A DNA stretch of 59,907 nucleotides, taken from the NCBI GenBank assembly GCA_015067215.1, contig SVMW01000012.1, forward strand, positions 1-59,907. Direction: 5' to 3'. The translations under genes were made by a program, and so were the position numbers. The stretch's first letter is position 1, and each line of letters starts with the position of its first letter. Origin of the DNA: Oscillospiraceae bacterium (GTDB lineage Bacteria; Bacillota; Clostridia; Oscillospirales; Ruminococcaceae). Below the pieces are notes generated by a model. That model was not told where the DNA came from. It did no database searches and worked only from the letters and a program-made list of their open reading frames with translations. Shown one piece after another: positions 17,155 through 25,550 of the stretch.

Positions 17155-18507
17155 TTATCTTCCACGATGGATTTTGCGCTGTTTTTCTGCTTTTTTGGTT
17201 GCGTGCCAGGAATAAACCGCAACGGCAGCAAACAGCAGAACAGTAACAGCAATCACCACTTTAAAGTACAGACTGCCGATAATGCTCTGCACCTTTTCCA
17301 CAAGGTATATTACAAAGTCTCTTTCATGGCTTTCGGCACATACAAGGTCGGTAGTGCCCACAAGGTCACCTGCAATGTAATAGCTTACTGTGCCTATTAC
17401 ATCCCCTGCATTCACAGGTGCATAAACCTCTTCAGGCAGATTGTAAACCTTCCGGAAGCTGGATTCATCAACGCTGTTTGGCAGAACGCTGTATATTTCG
17501 TCCTTAGGGTAAAGCAGCAGGCTGTCCGCATCCTTTACATATTTCATTTTAACTTCGGTAACAGGTGCCTCAAGGTTGTTTGCAGGCTTAAGGGTATACT
17601 CGTCAAAAAAGTAGTCCATAATTGCTGCCGATGCATTGAATGCAGGCACAGAACCAAGGTCGTTGCCTTCCATGTCGGTATATTCAGCACCCATAACAAC
17701 AAGGATATATTTTTCCCCGTTCTGTTCGCATACACACACAAAGTTGTGTTTTGCTTCCGGCAGAGTACCCGTTTTCATCCCTTTTACATAGCTGCGGTAA
17801 TATGCAGGGTAGGATTTTCGCTGCATAAGCACCGTTGAATGGATAAAGTAATCACTTGCGTGCTTTTCTGCCGCAGGCATTGTATGCGTTGTAGTTGTGG
17901 CATAGTCCATAAAGCCGGGCATTTCGTAACAGGCCTTGGCAATAAGGTACATATCATAGGCTGTGGTGTAATGGTTTTCGCTGAACAGCCCGTGTGGGTT
18001 GGAAAAGTTTGTATTGGTGCAGCCAAGGCGTTTTGCCTCGGTGTTCATAACCATATAAAAATTGGTGCGGCTGCCGTTGCCCAGATGCGTTGCAACCATA
18101 TTTGCCGCTTCGTTTGCACTTGGCAGCAGCATTGCATAGATAAGGTTTCGCATTGACACCGTTTCACCCGGGCGGATATCCGCGTGGGACCCACCCATAA
18201 CAAATACTTCATCAGTGTGGGTGGTGGTGCATTTTACCATTGTGTTGTCAAGGTCTTCGGTGTATTTAAGTGCCACATAACTTGTCATAAGCTTTGTCAG
18301 GGAAGCCGGTGTGCGCTGAACATGGGCGTCTTTTTCAAAGATAACCTCCCCTGTGTCAAGGCTTACCAGCAGGTAACTTGCCACATTTAAATCAAAAGGC
18401 AATTCGTAACGTGCCTTTGCCGTCTGTGCCGATGCCGTAAACGGTGCAAAAACAACTGCACACAGCATTACAACCGCCACAGAAAAAGCTTTGAGTCTTT
18501 TTTTCAT
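17155..18507 (-). CDS. D-alanyl-D-alanine carboxypeptidase (PBP5/DacF-like)
   Basis: A 450-residue penicillin-binding protein. A signal peptide (residues 1-27, ending ASA) is followed by a peptidase S11 domain with the full triad of motifs: S69-L-T-K72, S130-A-N132 and K245-T-G247. A beta-rich PBP5 C-terminal domain comes next, and a C-terminal membrane segment (about 415-440, VVIAVTVLLFAAVAVYSW) with a basic tail. It trims the terminal D-Ala of peptidoglycan pentapeptides on the outer membrane face. The C-terminal anchor differs from the amphipathic anchor of E. coli PBP5 but is common in Clostridia. Confidence 0.9.
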   Translation of the reverse strand: MKKRLKAFSVAVVMLCAVVFAPFTASAQTAKARYELPFDLNVASYLLVSLDTGEVIFEKDAHVQRTPASLTKLMTSYVALKYTEDLDNTMVKCTTTHTDEVFVMGGSHADIRPGETVSMRNLIYAMLLPSANEAANMVATHLGNGSRTNFYMVMNTEAKRLGCTNTNFSNPHGLFSENHYTTAYDMYLIAKACYEMPGFMDYATTTTHTMPAAEKHASDYFIHSTVLMQRKSYPAYYRSYVKGMKTGTLPEAKHNFVCVCEQNGEKYILVVMGAEYTDMEGNDLGSVPAFNASAAIMDYFFDEYTLKPANNLEAPVTEVKMKYVKDADSLLLYPKDEIYSVLPNSVDESSFRKVYNLPEEVYAPVNAGDVIGTVSYYIAGDLVGTTDLVCAESHERDFVIYLVEKVQSIIGSLYFKVVIAVTVLLFAAVAVYSWHATKKAEKQRKIHRGR

Positions 18508-18577
18508 ATATACAAATCCTTACAGGTTTTTATTTTATCTTCGGGATACTGGGTTTTAACCTCTATCTTAACAATAA

Positions 18578-18606
18578 ATTATACCACACAGTTGTTAATA
18601 AATAAA
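18578..18606 (-). promoter_or_regulatory. Promoter of the carboxypeptidase gene
   Basis: Minus-strand TTTATT (18601-18606), 17-base spacer, TATAAT (18578-18583). It lies about 70 bases before the ATG at 18507. Confidence 0.5.
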
Positions 18607-18663
18607 GAAAATATAATATATAAATATCGCATTTTATAACAAAAATGTATAGTTCCTGACACA

Positions 18664-18712
18664 GAAAAACCATTCTGCCCGCTTTTGCAAAGCAGACAGA
18701 ATGGAATTTTTT
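18664..18712 (-). terminator. Terminator after the Cys-rich protein gene
   Basis: Stem CCATTCTG (18670-18677) / CAGAATGG (18697-18704) with an inner extension. On the minus strand TTTTTC follows; the plus strand also has a T-run, so it could act both ways. Confidence 0.75.
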
Positions 18713-18735
18713 ATACATATTTCACAGCACATCCG

Positions 18736-19599
18736 TCAATCGCAGCCACAGCCTTTGCCGCAACTGTTCTTGCCGCAGTTTGCAGCACAGTCACCGCAGT
18801 TTCCGCTGCAATTTTCACCACAGCCGTGTCCTTCATAACAACCGCCGTATCCACCGCAGTCTTTTTTGTGGCAGCCGCAGTTTTCGTTTTCATCCTCTGC
18901 AGGCTGTGTTTCCACACGGATATAATCGCCGCACACTTCACCTATGTCCTTTTCAAAAACATCGCACACAGTAATGGATGGTGCTGTGTATGGGCGCAGA
19001 CCTTCCACCCAGATGTTTTCGGTTTTCCACAGTTTATCCACCACACTGCCCTTGATGTGTGCCACATATCTGCTGTAGCCCTGACATACTTCCCTATAGA
19101 TGCGGCAGGAAAGATTTATCACCATGCAGGAACCGTCCACCATCGGCAGCACATTTGCAAGGCAGTTCACCTTTTCACCGTTGTCGGTGGAGTAATAGTC
19201 ATAGATAACTTCGCTTACAAGTTCCACAGGAATAGCCATGTAGGACGGCGGGCAGTTACAGCTTGCCTTTGTGCGTACAATAACCTGACCTTTGATTGTC
19301 ACCTGTACACCCGGGTTCGGTGTGTTGCAGTTTACAAGCTGTTCTTTTGCGTGGGTGATACGCAGAGATGCAAACTTGGTGTCGATGCCCCCTGCGGTAT
19401 CGATAAGTCCTGTACAGCTGTTTATAAACTGGCTCATGCTTGGCAGGGTAATTCTTTCATTTATTCTTCTCGATGCAATGTACTTCACATTGTTTACGCA
19501 TATGTCAAGACATTCGGTTTTAAGGGTGTTTTCCGTTATTCCGAACTTGTGTTTGTTCTGCATAATAAATTCTTTGCAGTTTTTTGTATCACATACCAT
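18736..19599 (-). CDS. Unrecognised protein with cysteine-rich C-terminal tail
   Basis: A 287-residue protein. About residues 1-235 form a beta-rich region without a family I can name firmly; parts (VQVTIKGQVIVRTKA, SYMAIPVELVSEV) recall the spore-coat-associated SPOCS/DUF3794 domain only weakly. The last 48 residues hold 12 cysteines, many as Cys-Gly or Gly-Cys pairs with His and acidic residues, like a metal-binding or cross-linking tail. There is no signal peptide or membrane segment. The start at 19599 is chosen because GGGAGG lies 7 bases upstream; a frame extension to 19692 has no ribosome site. It is a single gene, with its own terminator downstream. Confidence 0.75.
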   Translation of the reverse strand: MVCDTKNCKEFIMQNKHKFGITENTLKTECLDICVNNVKYIASRRINERITLPSMSQFINSCTGLIDTAGGIDTKFASLRITHAKEQLVNCNTPNPGVQVTIKGQVIVRTKASCNCPPSYMAIPVELVSEVIYDYYSTDNGEKVNCLANVLPMVDGSCMVINLSCRIYREVCQGYSRYVAHIKGSVVDKLWKTENIWVEGLRPYTAPSITVCDVFEKDIGEVCGDYIRVETQPAEDENENCGCHKKDCGGYGGCYEGHGCGENCSGNCGDCAANCGKNSCGKGCGCD

Positions 19600-19973
19600 A
19601 TAAATTGCCTCCCGTAAAATGTTGCAATTGGTTTTTGCTTCGGTGATTATATTGTATGTGTCCCTCTGTTTTTTTGTGAAAATCAGGTGCAAAAGCTGTT
19701 ACAATAACTTTTTTCTATATGGTAGAATAAACAAAATATCTCCTTTTCTGCACAAGGATAAAAGGATGCTTTTGGTAATATTCCGTCAATTATTTGTGCA
19801 AACTGCCGAAAATACGCTGATTTTTTTGACAATACCGCCTCTGCAGTGGTATAATCATACGGCACTTTAAAGGTGTGGCTTAAAATTTTTGATTACAAAA
19901 CTTTCCTGTGGCAAAAATCAAAAGGAAAAAAGTTAAAATTAAAATTTATGCAAACCGACAAAAAGGAGATTAT
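19600..19973. other. Divergent intergenic region, 374 bases
   Basis: AT-rich spacer between the Cys-rich protein (minus) and the 3D-domain protein (plus). It contains the strong plus-strand promoter at 19826-19855. The minus-strand promoter is not clear; a TATAAT near 19648 on the minus strand is the best -10 candidate. No gene seen. Confidence 0.6.
19826..19855 (+). promoter_or_regulatory. Consensus promoter of the 3D-domain gene
   Basis: TTGACA (19826-19831), 18-base spacer, TATAAT (19850-19855): a perfect sigma-A match in both boxes. It predicts a leader of about 110 bases. Confidence 0.8.
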
Positions 19974-21020
19974 ATGGTCAAACTTAAACACAGGCTTACA
20001 GCTGTGCTGACCGCCAACAGACACCGCATTATATGCACAATTATCTGTCTTATGGCAATGGTTACCGCGTCTGCTGTGCTCAGCCTGCTGAACGTTGTCA
20101 CTGTTCAGGACAGCGAAAGAAGTAAAACTGTAGTATCGGTGTTTACAGACCAGGACCAGCTGCTTTCCCTTGCTGGCTTTGAACCGGACGAAAACGACAC
20201 CGTGCTTTATACCACCTTTCCGGGCCGATATACAAACATTACAATTACACGCTCATTCGATGTGCCAATCACCGTTGACGGCACAACAGTAAATGCTCAC
20301 ATAAGACAGGGCACCGTAAAGGATTGCCTTGAAAATGCAGGTGTTGTTCTGGGAGAGCTGGACTACACCGAACCAAGCCTTAATTCCCCTGTGGAAGAGG
20401 GCAGTTCAATACGTGTTTTCCGCGTTGAATACAAAGACACACAGTACGAAGAAAGCGTGCCTTTTGAAACCGAATATAAAGAAAGCAGCCTTACCTACCG
20501 TTTTAAAAAGCGTCAGTACACACTGCGTGACGGCGTGGAGGGCACAAACCTTGTAACCTACCGCGAACGCTTTGTAGACGGCCAGCTGGAAAGCAGCCTT
20601 GTGACAAAAGTTGAAGTTGTACGCGAGCCTGTAAACAAAGTGGTGCTTAAATATGCCAACAAACCTGTTTCACCTCTCAGTGCACCAAGCGGAGTAACTG
20701 TTACAAACAATGTACCGTCAAGATATGTCAATGTGCTTTACAACGTCAGTGCAACAGGCTATTCTTCCAAAGGTGGCAGAGGGGCATCAGGTCTCGGCCT
20801 TTACTGCGGCACCGTTGCCGTAAACCCTAACATTATCCCTTACGGTTCCAAGCTGTACATCACCAGTCCTGACGGCCAGTTTGTGTATGGCTTTGCAATA
20901 GCAACCGATACCGGCACCGCACTTATGAACGGCACTGTAGGGGTAGACCTTTATTATGACACCTACAAGGAATCATCCCTCAACTGGAAAAACGTTGTAA
21001 ACGTTTATGTAATTGAATAA
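19974..21020 (+). CDS. YabE-like cell-wall protein with DUF348, G5 and 3D domains
   Basis: A 348-residue secreted or membrane-anchored protein. An N-terminal hydrophobic segment (about residues 17-38) is followed by a DUF348 ubiquitin-like domain (about 65-130, VPITVDGTTVNAHIRQGTVKD), a G5 domain (about 135-210) and a C-terminal 3D domain (about 250-348). The 3D domain has the conserved aspartates in AIATDTGTAL and GVDLYYDTY and the double-psi barrel pattern of MltA-like lytic transglycosylases. Proteins of this build cleave peptidoglycan glycan strands, for example in resuscitation or spore cortex turnover. The ATG at 19974 has AAAAAGGAGA upstream, better than the in-frame GTG at 19908. Confidence 0.85.
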   Translation: MVKLKHRLTAVLTANRHRIICTIICLMAMVTASAVLSLLNVVTVQDSERSKTVVSVFTDQDQLLSLAGFEPDENDTVLYTTFPGRYTNITITRSFDVPITVDGTTVNAHIRQGTVKDCLENAGVVLGELDYTEPSLNSPVEEGSSIRVFRVEYKDTQYEESVPFETEYKESSLTYRFKKRQYTLRDGVEGTNLVTYRERFVDGQLESSLVTKVEVVREPVNKVVLKYANKPVSPLSAPSGVTVTNNVPSRYVNVLYNVSATGYSSKGGRGASGLGLYCGTVAVNPNIIPYGSKLYITSPDGQFVYGFAIATDTGTALMNGTVGVDLYYDTYKESSLNWKNVVNVYVIE

Positions 21021-21026
21021 AATACA

Positions 21027-21072
21027 AAACCGCAGATACAGCTGATTGCATCTGCGGTCTTTTATTTTGTTT
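21027..21072. terminator. Bidirectional terminator between 3D gene and phospholipase gene
   Basis: ACCGCAGAT (21029-21037) pairs with ATCTGCGGT (21050-21058), followed by CTTTTATTTTG on the plus strand. On the minus strand the stem is followed by TTTTGTATTTT, so it may also end the converging gene. Confidence 0.8.
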
Positions 21073-21076
21073 AAGT

Positions 21077-21961
21077 CTATTCTATTGCAACACCTGTGAT
21101 ATAGCTTTTGTTGCCTACATCTTCCAGCAGGTCTCCTGCCGAGGTTTTCCCGTGGAAAAACTCCAGCCCCACAGCGATATAATCTGCGGAGGTCTGGTTT
21201 GCCTTTGCCAGCAGTTCGTCTATTGTCGCGGTGCAGAAAAAACCTGTTGCATTGTTGCGCCACACGGCAATATCCTTTATTTCCTCCTTGCAGGGCTGCA
21301 GACGGCAGGCCACAAAGCCTTTTTCCATGCCAAGAGCCAGTTCAATGGCTCTTGAAAGCACAATTTTGTTTTCAGTAGGGGAATAAAGCATTCCTTTTAC
21401 CTTTTTAAAATCGTAAAACGACTGCTGATATTCACCGCGGTCGTGAATTTCGTCAGGGTAAGTCGCCTCAACAGCTTTGTGGAACAGGGTGATAATCTGA
21501 TCCAGATACATTTTTTTGATTTCAGGGCAGTATTCCTTTGGGTTTGCCGCGTAGCTTCCTGTTTCGCGGAAGGATATAAGACTGTCCAGTGCACTTTCAA
21601 ACCAGCAGTGGCCGTTTTCCCTGTTGAAAGGGGAAGCATAAGCAGTTGTCACATAGTTTATATACGGGTGTATTATACTGTCCAGAGAATAATGGCACAG
21701 AAAACCGAGGCAGTAGTCCTTCTGGGCGTTTGTCTGTGCAAAACGGAACAGGTTCTGAATAAACAGGCCGGTCTTTTCGTTGTGCATACGGGTTGCAAGG
21801 TTGTACATGTGGTCCTTGCGGTGCGCTTCGTACATTTTAAAGCTGTACAAAGGGTCCGGTCCGTTGCAGCCCCAGATAAATGCCTCGTAGCTTCTTGGGG
21901 TGTACTGCGCTATTGCCATCGCCTGCTGTCCGTTGTATTTATGTGCGTAATTGTCAGGCAT
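21077..21961 (-). CDS. Zinc-dependent phospholipase C-like protein
   Basis: A 294-residue alpha-helical protein of the zinc-dependent phospholipase C superfamily. Metal-ligand type histidines are visible at the N-terminus (MPDNYAHKYNG), then CNGPDPLYSF, H in KDHMYNLATRMHNEK, LGFLCHYSLDSIIHPYINY and H in GHCWFE. There is no signal peptide, unlike secreted toxins, and this cytosolic subgroup is common in gut Clostridia without a known substrate. CTGTGAGGTGAA precedes the ATG. It lies 22 bases downstream of the FUSC-like gene and is probably co-transcribed with it. Confidence 0.75.
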   Translation of the reverse strand: MPDNYAHKYNGQQAMAIAQYTPRSYEAFIWGCNGPDPLYSFKMYEAHRKDHMYNLATRMHNEKTGLFIQNLFRFAQTNAQKDYCLGFLCHYSLDSIIHPYINYVTTAYASPFNRENGHCWFESALDSLISFRETGSYAANPKEYCPEIKKMYLDQIITLFHKAVEATYPDEIHDRGEYQQSFYDFKKVKGMLYSPTENKIVLSRAIELALGMEKGFVACRLQPCKEEIKDIAVWRNNATGFFCTATIDELLAKANQTSADYIAVGLEFFHGKTSAGDLLEDVGNKSYITGVAIE

Positions 21962-21983
21962 TCATTTCACCTCACAGAGAAAA

Positions 21984-22487
21984 TTATTCGTTGTTTTCAG
22001 CTTTATCCGGCAGACTGACAGGGTTTACAGCCATGCCGATTACAAAACCGATAAAGGTGTCAAGCATACGGTTTCCCACATATTTAAGGGGGTTAACATC
22101 GCCCACCGGGGAGGTTGCCACCACCAGAAAAACCACACAGGCAATGGACACCGTTGCAGGACGTTTAAGTTTAAGGGATGTAAGTATAAGCGGGATAATT
22201 GCCAGCGATACAAACAGGTACTGCACCAGCACATGAACCCTGCCAAGAACAAAAATATTTATAAGAAACACCGCCGTGCCCCATACCCCACCTGAAAGTG
22301 TGCCGATAAGGCGGTTTACACCCTCGTTCTTTGCACTTTCCATTGTAGGCTGAATAGCCAGCATTGCGGCAATCGCAATATACAAAGAGTTGCTCTGTCC
22401 TGCACGCAACCAGCTTACCGCAAGGGATAAAAAGATGACTACTGAGGTTTTGATTATTCTGAGTCCTATATGCGGCAGTTTGTTCAT
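21984..22487 (-). CDS. FUSC/aromatic acid exporter family membrane protein (short)
   Basis: A 167-residue protein with about five hydrophobic helices. Sequence blocks GLRIIKTSVVIFLSLAVSWL, AMLAIQPTMESAKNEGVNRLIGTLSGGVWG and RPATVSIACVVFLVV match the membrane half of FUSC/ArAE exporters (PF06081/PF13515). Full-length members carry two such halves or a cytoplasmic domain, so this is the short form common in Firmicutes. Its substrate is unknown. Two ATGs (22493 and 22487) are possible; 22487 is preferred for ribosome-site spacing. Confidence 0.75.
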   Translation of the reverse strand: MNKLPHIGLRIIKTSVVIFLSLAVSWLRAGQSNSLYIAIAAMLAIQPTMESAKNEGVNRLIGTLSGGVWGTAVFLINIFVLGRVHVLVQYLFVSLAIIPLILTSLKLKRPATVSIACVVFLVVATSPVGDVNPLKYVGNRMLDTFIGFVIGMAVNPVSLPDKAENNE

Positions 22488-22628
22488 GTACATCTTCTTT
22501 TTATTTTAATCTTACATTTAATAGTAACATAAAATCCGCTGCAAGTAAAGAAATCTGTCCCTGCATGGTACCTGTAAAAAGCCGCTGCACCATCTGCTGT
22601 GCACACTATGCTTCATTTTAAACTAAAT

Positions 22629-22657
22629 TTGATTTTATCTCTCTGTTAATATATAAT
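22629..22657 (+). promoter_or_regulatory. Promoter of the CPBP protease gene
   Basis: TTGATT (22629-22634), 17-base spacer, TATAAT (22652-22657). The transcript would start only about 12 bases before the ribosome site AGAGG. Confidence 0.65.
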
Positions 22658-22675
22658 CTTTACAGAGGTAATTAT

Positions 22676-23584
22676 ATGAACAAAACCAGAAATCTCAAAT
22701 ATGCCTGCAACGTGGCAGGCTTTTCCATTATCGCGTTTCTTGCCATAAGGGAAATCTGCGGTGCAGTAATGGCCAATATACCTTTTAAGGACGGCTCCGT
22801 GATGCCATTTGTGCTTGGCATTGCGGTGTTTGCTGCGGCGTGCCTTATTCCGACTATAACTATGGAAAACGCCCTTGGCCTGCACCCTAAACTGTTCAGA
22901 AAAACCGACACCGCGACTACCCTTGCCGCTGTTTTTTACGGTTATCTGCTTATCATTGCTGCAAGCTTTGCCAACAGCCTTGTACTTGCACTTTTAAAAA
23001 AGGCAGGGCTGGAATTTGCCGCGCAGACTGTCAGCATTCCGCAGAAACCTTTGCATGCGGTTTTATATTTTGCATATGTCTGCCTGCTGCCGCCTCTGCT
23101 TGAAGAAATTTTTACCAGAGGGTATCTGCTTAACGCTTTTAAAAACTGGGGCAGAAGCTTTGCCATTGTGGTATCCTCCCTGTGTTTTGCCCTGCTGCAC
23201 TCCTCAATGGAAAACTTTGTGGTTTACTTTTGCTGCGGCATAATTCTGGCACAGGTTTATCTCACCTTTGACAGCCTTCTGCCTGCAATGCTGCTGCATT
23301 GTCTCAACAACTCCATAAGCTTTTTTATGCTCGCTTTTCAGGGCAGGGCAAATGCACACTCTGCACTGGTGCTGATTATCTTTGTTTATGTCTGTGCAAT
23401 AATTTTCGGCTATGCAGGCAAAAAACACCTTGATTCCAGAGGTATAAAACTTTCCGCCTGTTTTGAAAAGGACAGCGATTTACTTAAAAAATTCATCTAC
23501 TGCCGCAAGGCATATATGGCCGTTGCTGCACTTGGGCTTATGGTCTTCTTTGCATTGCTGGGCAGCTACAACAGTCTGGTTTAG
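22676..23584 (+). CDS. CPBP-family intramembrane glutamic endopeptidase
   Basis: A 302-residue polytopic protein. The CPBP (Abi/Rce1-like) motifs are intact: E143-E144-I-F-T-R148, F171-A-L-L-H175 and H208-C-L-N211. About eight hydrophobic helices surround them. Family members are membrane proteases acting on prenylated or peptide substrates, and in bacteria often serve bacteriocin immunity or maturation. No bacteriocin gene is evident nearby. AGAGGTAATTAT precedes the ATG; tadA follows after 9 bases, so the two form an operon. Confidence 0.85.
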   Translation: MNKTRNLKYACNVAGFSIIAFLAIREICGAVMANIPFKDGSVMPFVLGIAVFAAACLIPTITMENALGLHPKLFRKTDTATTLAAVFYGYLLIIAASFANSLVLALLKKAGLEFAAQTVSIPQKPLHAVLYFAYVCLLPPLLEEIFTRGYLLNAFKNWGRSFAIVVSSLCFALLHSSMENFVVYFCCGIILAQVYLTFDSLLPAMLLHCLNNSISFFMLAFQGRANAHSALVLIIFVYVCAIIFGYAGKKHLDSRGIKLSACFEKDSDLLKKFIYCRKAYMAVAALGLMVFFALLGSYNSLV

Positions 23585-23593
23585 GAGGCGCGT

Positions 23594-24052
23594 ATGGCAC
23601 ACAGAGATTTTATGCAGCGCGCTGTCAGTCTGGCGCAGCTTGCCGCCCGGCTTGGCGAAGTGCCGGTAGGTGCTGTTGTGGTAAAGGACAATAAAATTAT
23701 AGGCGAAGGGTACAACCGCCGCGAAACCGACGGCAGTGCCACAGCTCACGCAGAAATTATGGCAATTGAAGCCGCCTGCAAAACCCTTGGCCACTGGCGG
23801 CTTGAAAACTGCACCCTTTATGTTACCCTTGAGCCTTGTGCAATGTGCGCAGGGGCAATTATAAACAGCCGCATAAAAATGGTGGTGTTCAGCTGTGAGG
23901 ACTACAAGGCAGGTGCCTTCGGCGGAATGTGCGATCTGAACAAACTGCCGTTCAACCATCATCCCGAAATTATAATAGGGGTTATGGAAGACGAAGCCCG
24001 CAGTATACTGCAGGATTTTTTCAGAAATCTGCGCAATAAAAATGCCGATTAA
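23594..24052 (+). CDS. tadA: tRNA-specific adenosine(34) deaminase
   Basis: A 152-residue cytidine/adenosine deaminase-fold enzyme that makes inosine at the wobble base of tRNA-Arg(ACG). The zinc site is complete: H52-A-E54 with the catalytic Glu, and P81-C82-A-M-C85. The C-terminal DLNKLPFNHHPEI segment is typical of TadA. Length is standard. AGGAGGCGCGT precedes the ATG, 9 bases after the CPBP gene. Confidence 0.93.
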   Translation: MAHRDFMQRAVSLAQLAARLGEVPVGAVVVKDNKIIGEGYNRRETDGSATAHAEIMAIEAACKTLGHWRLENCTLYVTLEPCAMCAGAIINSRIKMVVFSCEDYKAGAFGGMCDLNKLPFNHHPEIIIGVMEDEARSILQDFFRNLRNKNAD

Positions 24053-24053
24053 A

Positions 24054-24082
24054 TTGCATTAAATATATTATTGTGCTAAAAT
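24054..24082 (+). promoter_or_regulatory. Promoter of the aldo-keto reductase gene
   Basis: TTGCAT (24054-24059), 17-base spacer, TAAAAT (24077-24082), immediately after the tadA stop. Confidence 0.55.
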
Positions 24083-24129
24083 ATGCCTAATGATTTAAAA
24101 TGACTGAAATCTTTAAGGGGGATTTTATT

Positions 24130-25230
24130 ATGGAAAAAACAATTACCAGCCGTCTTGGCTTCGGCCTTATGCGCCTGCCTACAGTTGACGGTGAAATTGA
24201 TATGCCACAGGTAATGCAGATGGTTGACACCGCTCTGGAAAACGGCGTTAACTATTTTGACACAGCATACGGCTATCACGACGGAAAAAGCGAAACAGCA
24301 ATCAGGGAAGCTCTGGTAAAACGCTATGACCACAGCAAATATTTCCTGGCTACAAAACTTCCTTTCTGGAAAATGGAATGTGAAGAAGATGTTGCAAAAC
24401 TGTTTAATGAACAGCTGGAAAAAACAGGTGCAGATTACTTTGACTACTACCTGCTGCACTGCCTTAACAAAGAAAACTTTGAAAAGGCAATCAATTTTAA
24501 AGCTATCGAATACTGCGAAAAAATGAAAGCAGAAGGCAAAATCAAAAAATTCGGTTTCTCTTTCCACGATGACGCTGAAACACTGGAAAAAATTCTCAAA
24601 CACTATGACAAATGGGAATTTGTTCAGCTTCAGCTTAACTATTATGACCTTGAAAAAGAAGATTATCAGAAACAGCTTGCCCTGGCAAACCAGTACAACC
24701 TGCCTGTAATTGTTATGGAACCTGTAAGAGGCGGTTTCCTTGCAAGAACAGTGCCAAACGGCAAAGCTGCTGTTGACGCTGCATACGGCGAAAACAAGCT
24801 TGCTGCACTTGCTCTGAGCTATGTTGACGCCCTCCCCGGTGTGTTCCTTACACTCAGCGGTATGAGCAATATGGAACAGATGGTGGATAACATCAATACA
24901 TACAAAGCACCTATCCCAATGGATGACAAAGCAAAAGCAACCATTGCAAAAGTTATGGAAGAAATCAAGAGCTTCCAGGCAGTTGACTGCACAAAATGCG
25001 AATACTGCATGCCTTGCCCTATGAAACTCAACATTCCTAAACTGTTTGAAATTTACTCCACATACGAAGTGTTCAAGAGCGAATACAACGCAAAAGAAGC
25101 ACTCAAAGCACAGGAAGCACAGCCAAGTGACTGTATTGGCTGCCGTGCATGTGAAAACAAATGTCCTCAGCACATCAAAATCAGCGAAGAAATGGCTGTA
25201 TGGGCAGACAAAATCAGCAAATTCAAATAA
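24130..25230 (+). CDS. Aldo/keto reductase with C-terminal dicluster ferredoxin domain
   Basis: A 366-residue protein. The AKR TIM barrel covers about residues 1-270 with the catalytic tetrad visible: Asp and Tyr in DTAYGYHDGKSE, Lys in LATKLP and His in LLHCL. About residues 280-340 carry two 4Fe-4S motifs, CTKCEYCMPCP and CIGCRACENKCP. The fusion suggests electrons move between a ferredoxin-type chain and a carbonyl substrate in an anaerobe. The ATG at 24130 has AAGGGGGATTTTATT upstream and is preferred to 24100. It is a single gene with its own promoter and terminator. The substrate is unknown. Confidence 0.9.
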   Translation: MEKTITSRLGFGLMRLPTVDGEIDMPQVMQMVDTALENGVNYFDTAYGYHDGKSETAIREALVKRYDHSKYFLATKLPFWKMECEEDVAKLFNEQLEKTGADYFDYYLLHCLNKENFEKAINFKAIEYCEKMKAEGKIKKFGFSFHDDAETLEKILKHYDKWEFVQLQLNYYDLEKEDYQKQLALANQYNLPVIVMEPVRGGFLARTVPNGKAAVDAAYGENKLAALALSYVDALPGVFLTLSGMSNMEQMVDNINTYKAPIPMDDKAKATIAKVMEEIKSFQAVDCTKCEYCMPCPMKLNIPKLFEIYSTYEVFKSEYNAKEALKAQEAQPSDCIGCRACENKCPQHIKISEEMAVWADKISKFK

Positions 25231-25242
25231 TTGCATAATTGA

Positions 25243-25271
25243 ACGGAGGTCTCTGATGACCTCCGTTTTTT
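25243..25271 (+). terminator. Terminator of the aldo-keto reductase gene
   Basis: Perfect 9-bp stem ACGGAGGTC (25243-25251) / GACCTCCGT (25258-25266), then TTTTTTG. Confidence 0.9.
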
Positions 25272-25419
25272 GTTTGGCAGCCATGATGCAACCTGTTTTA
25301 TCTGCTCATTTGATATTTCGGAGATGGTTTAGGGGGCTATGCCCCCTTGTAACAATAACCTGCTGGCGTCAAAAATCATATATAACTCTCACTTTTACAT
25401 CTTATTCACATTTATTTTC

Positions 25420-25448
25420 TTGTGATTTTTATATCTTTGTGATATGCT
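25420..25448 (+). promoter_or_regulatory. Promoter of the peptide-binding lipoprotein gene
   Basis: TTGTGA (25420-25425), 17-base spacer, TATGCT (25443-25448). The -10 abuts a 20-bp inverted repeat. Confidence 0.5.
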
Positions 25449-25498
25449 TAAGCTGCAAAAATATGTTCGACAAAAAACAACATATATTTACAGCTTAA
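25448..25498. promoter_or_regulatory. Long inverted repeat in the lipoprotein leader
   Basis: Arms 25448-25467 and 25479-25498 match at 18 of 20 positions (TTAAGCTGCAAAAATATGTT against the complement of the right arm), with an 11-base loop. There is no T-run, so it looks like an operator or leader hairpin rather than a terminator. Confidence 0.5.
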
Positions 25499-25550
25499 AT
25501 TTCGCCCTTTTTGCATATATAAATAAAAAAATGAAAAGGTAACTGTATTG

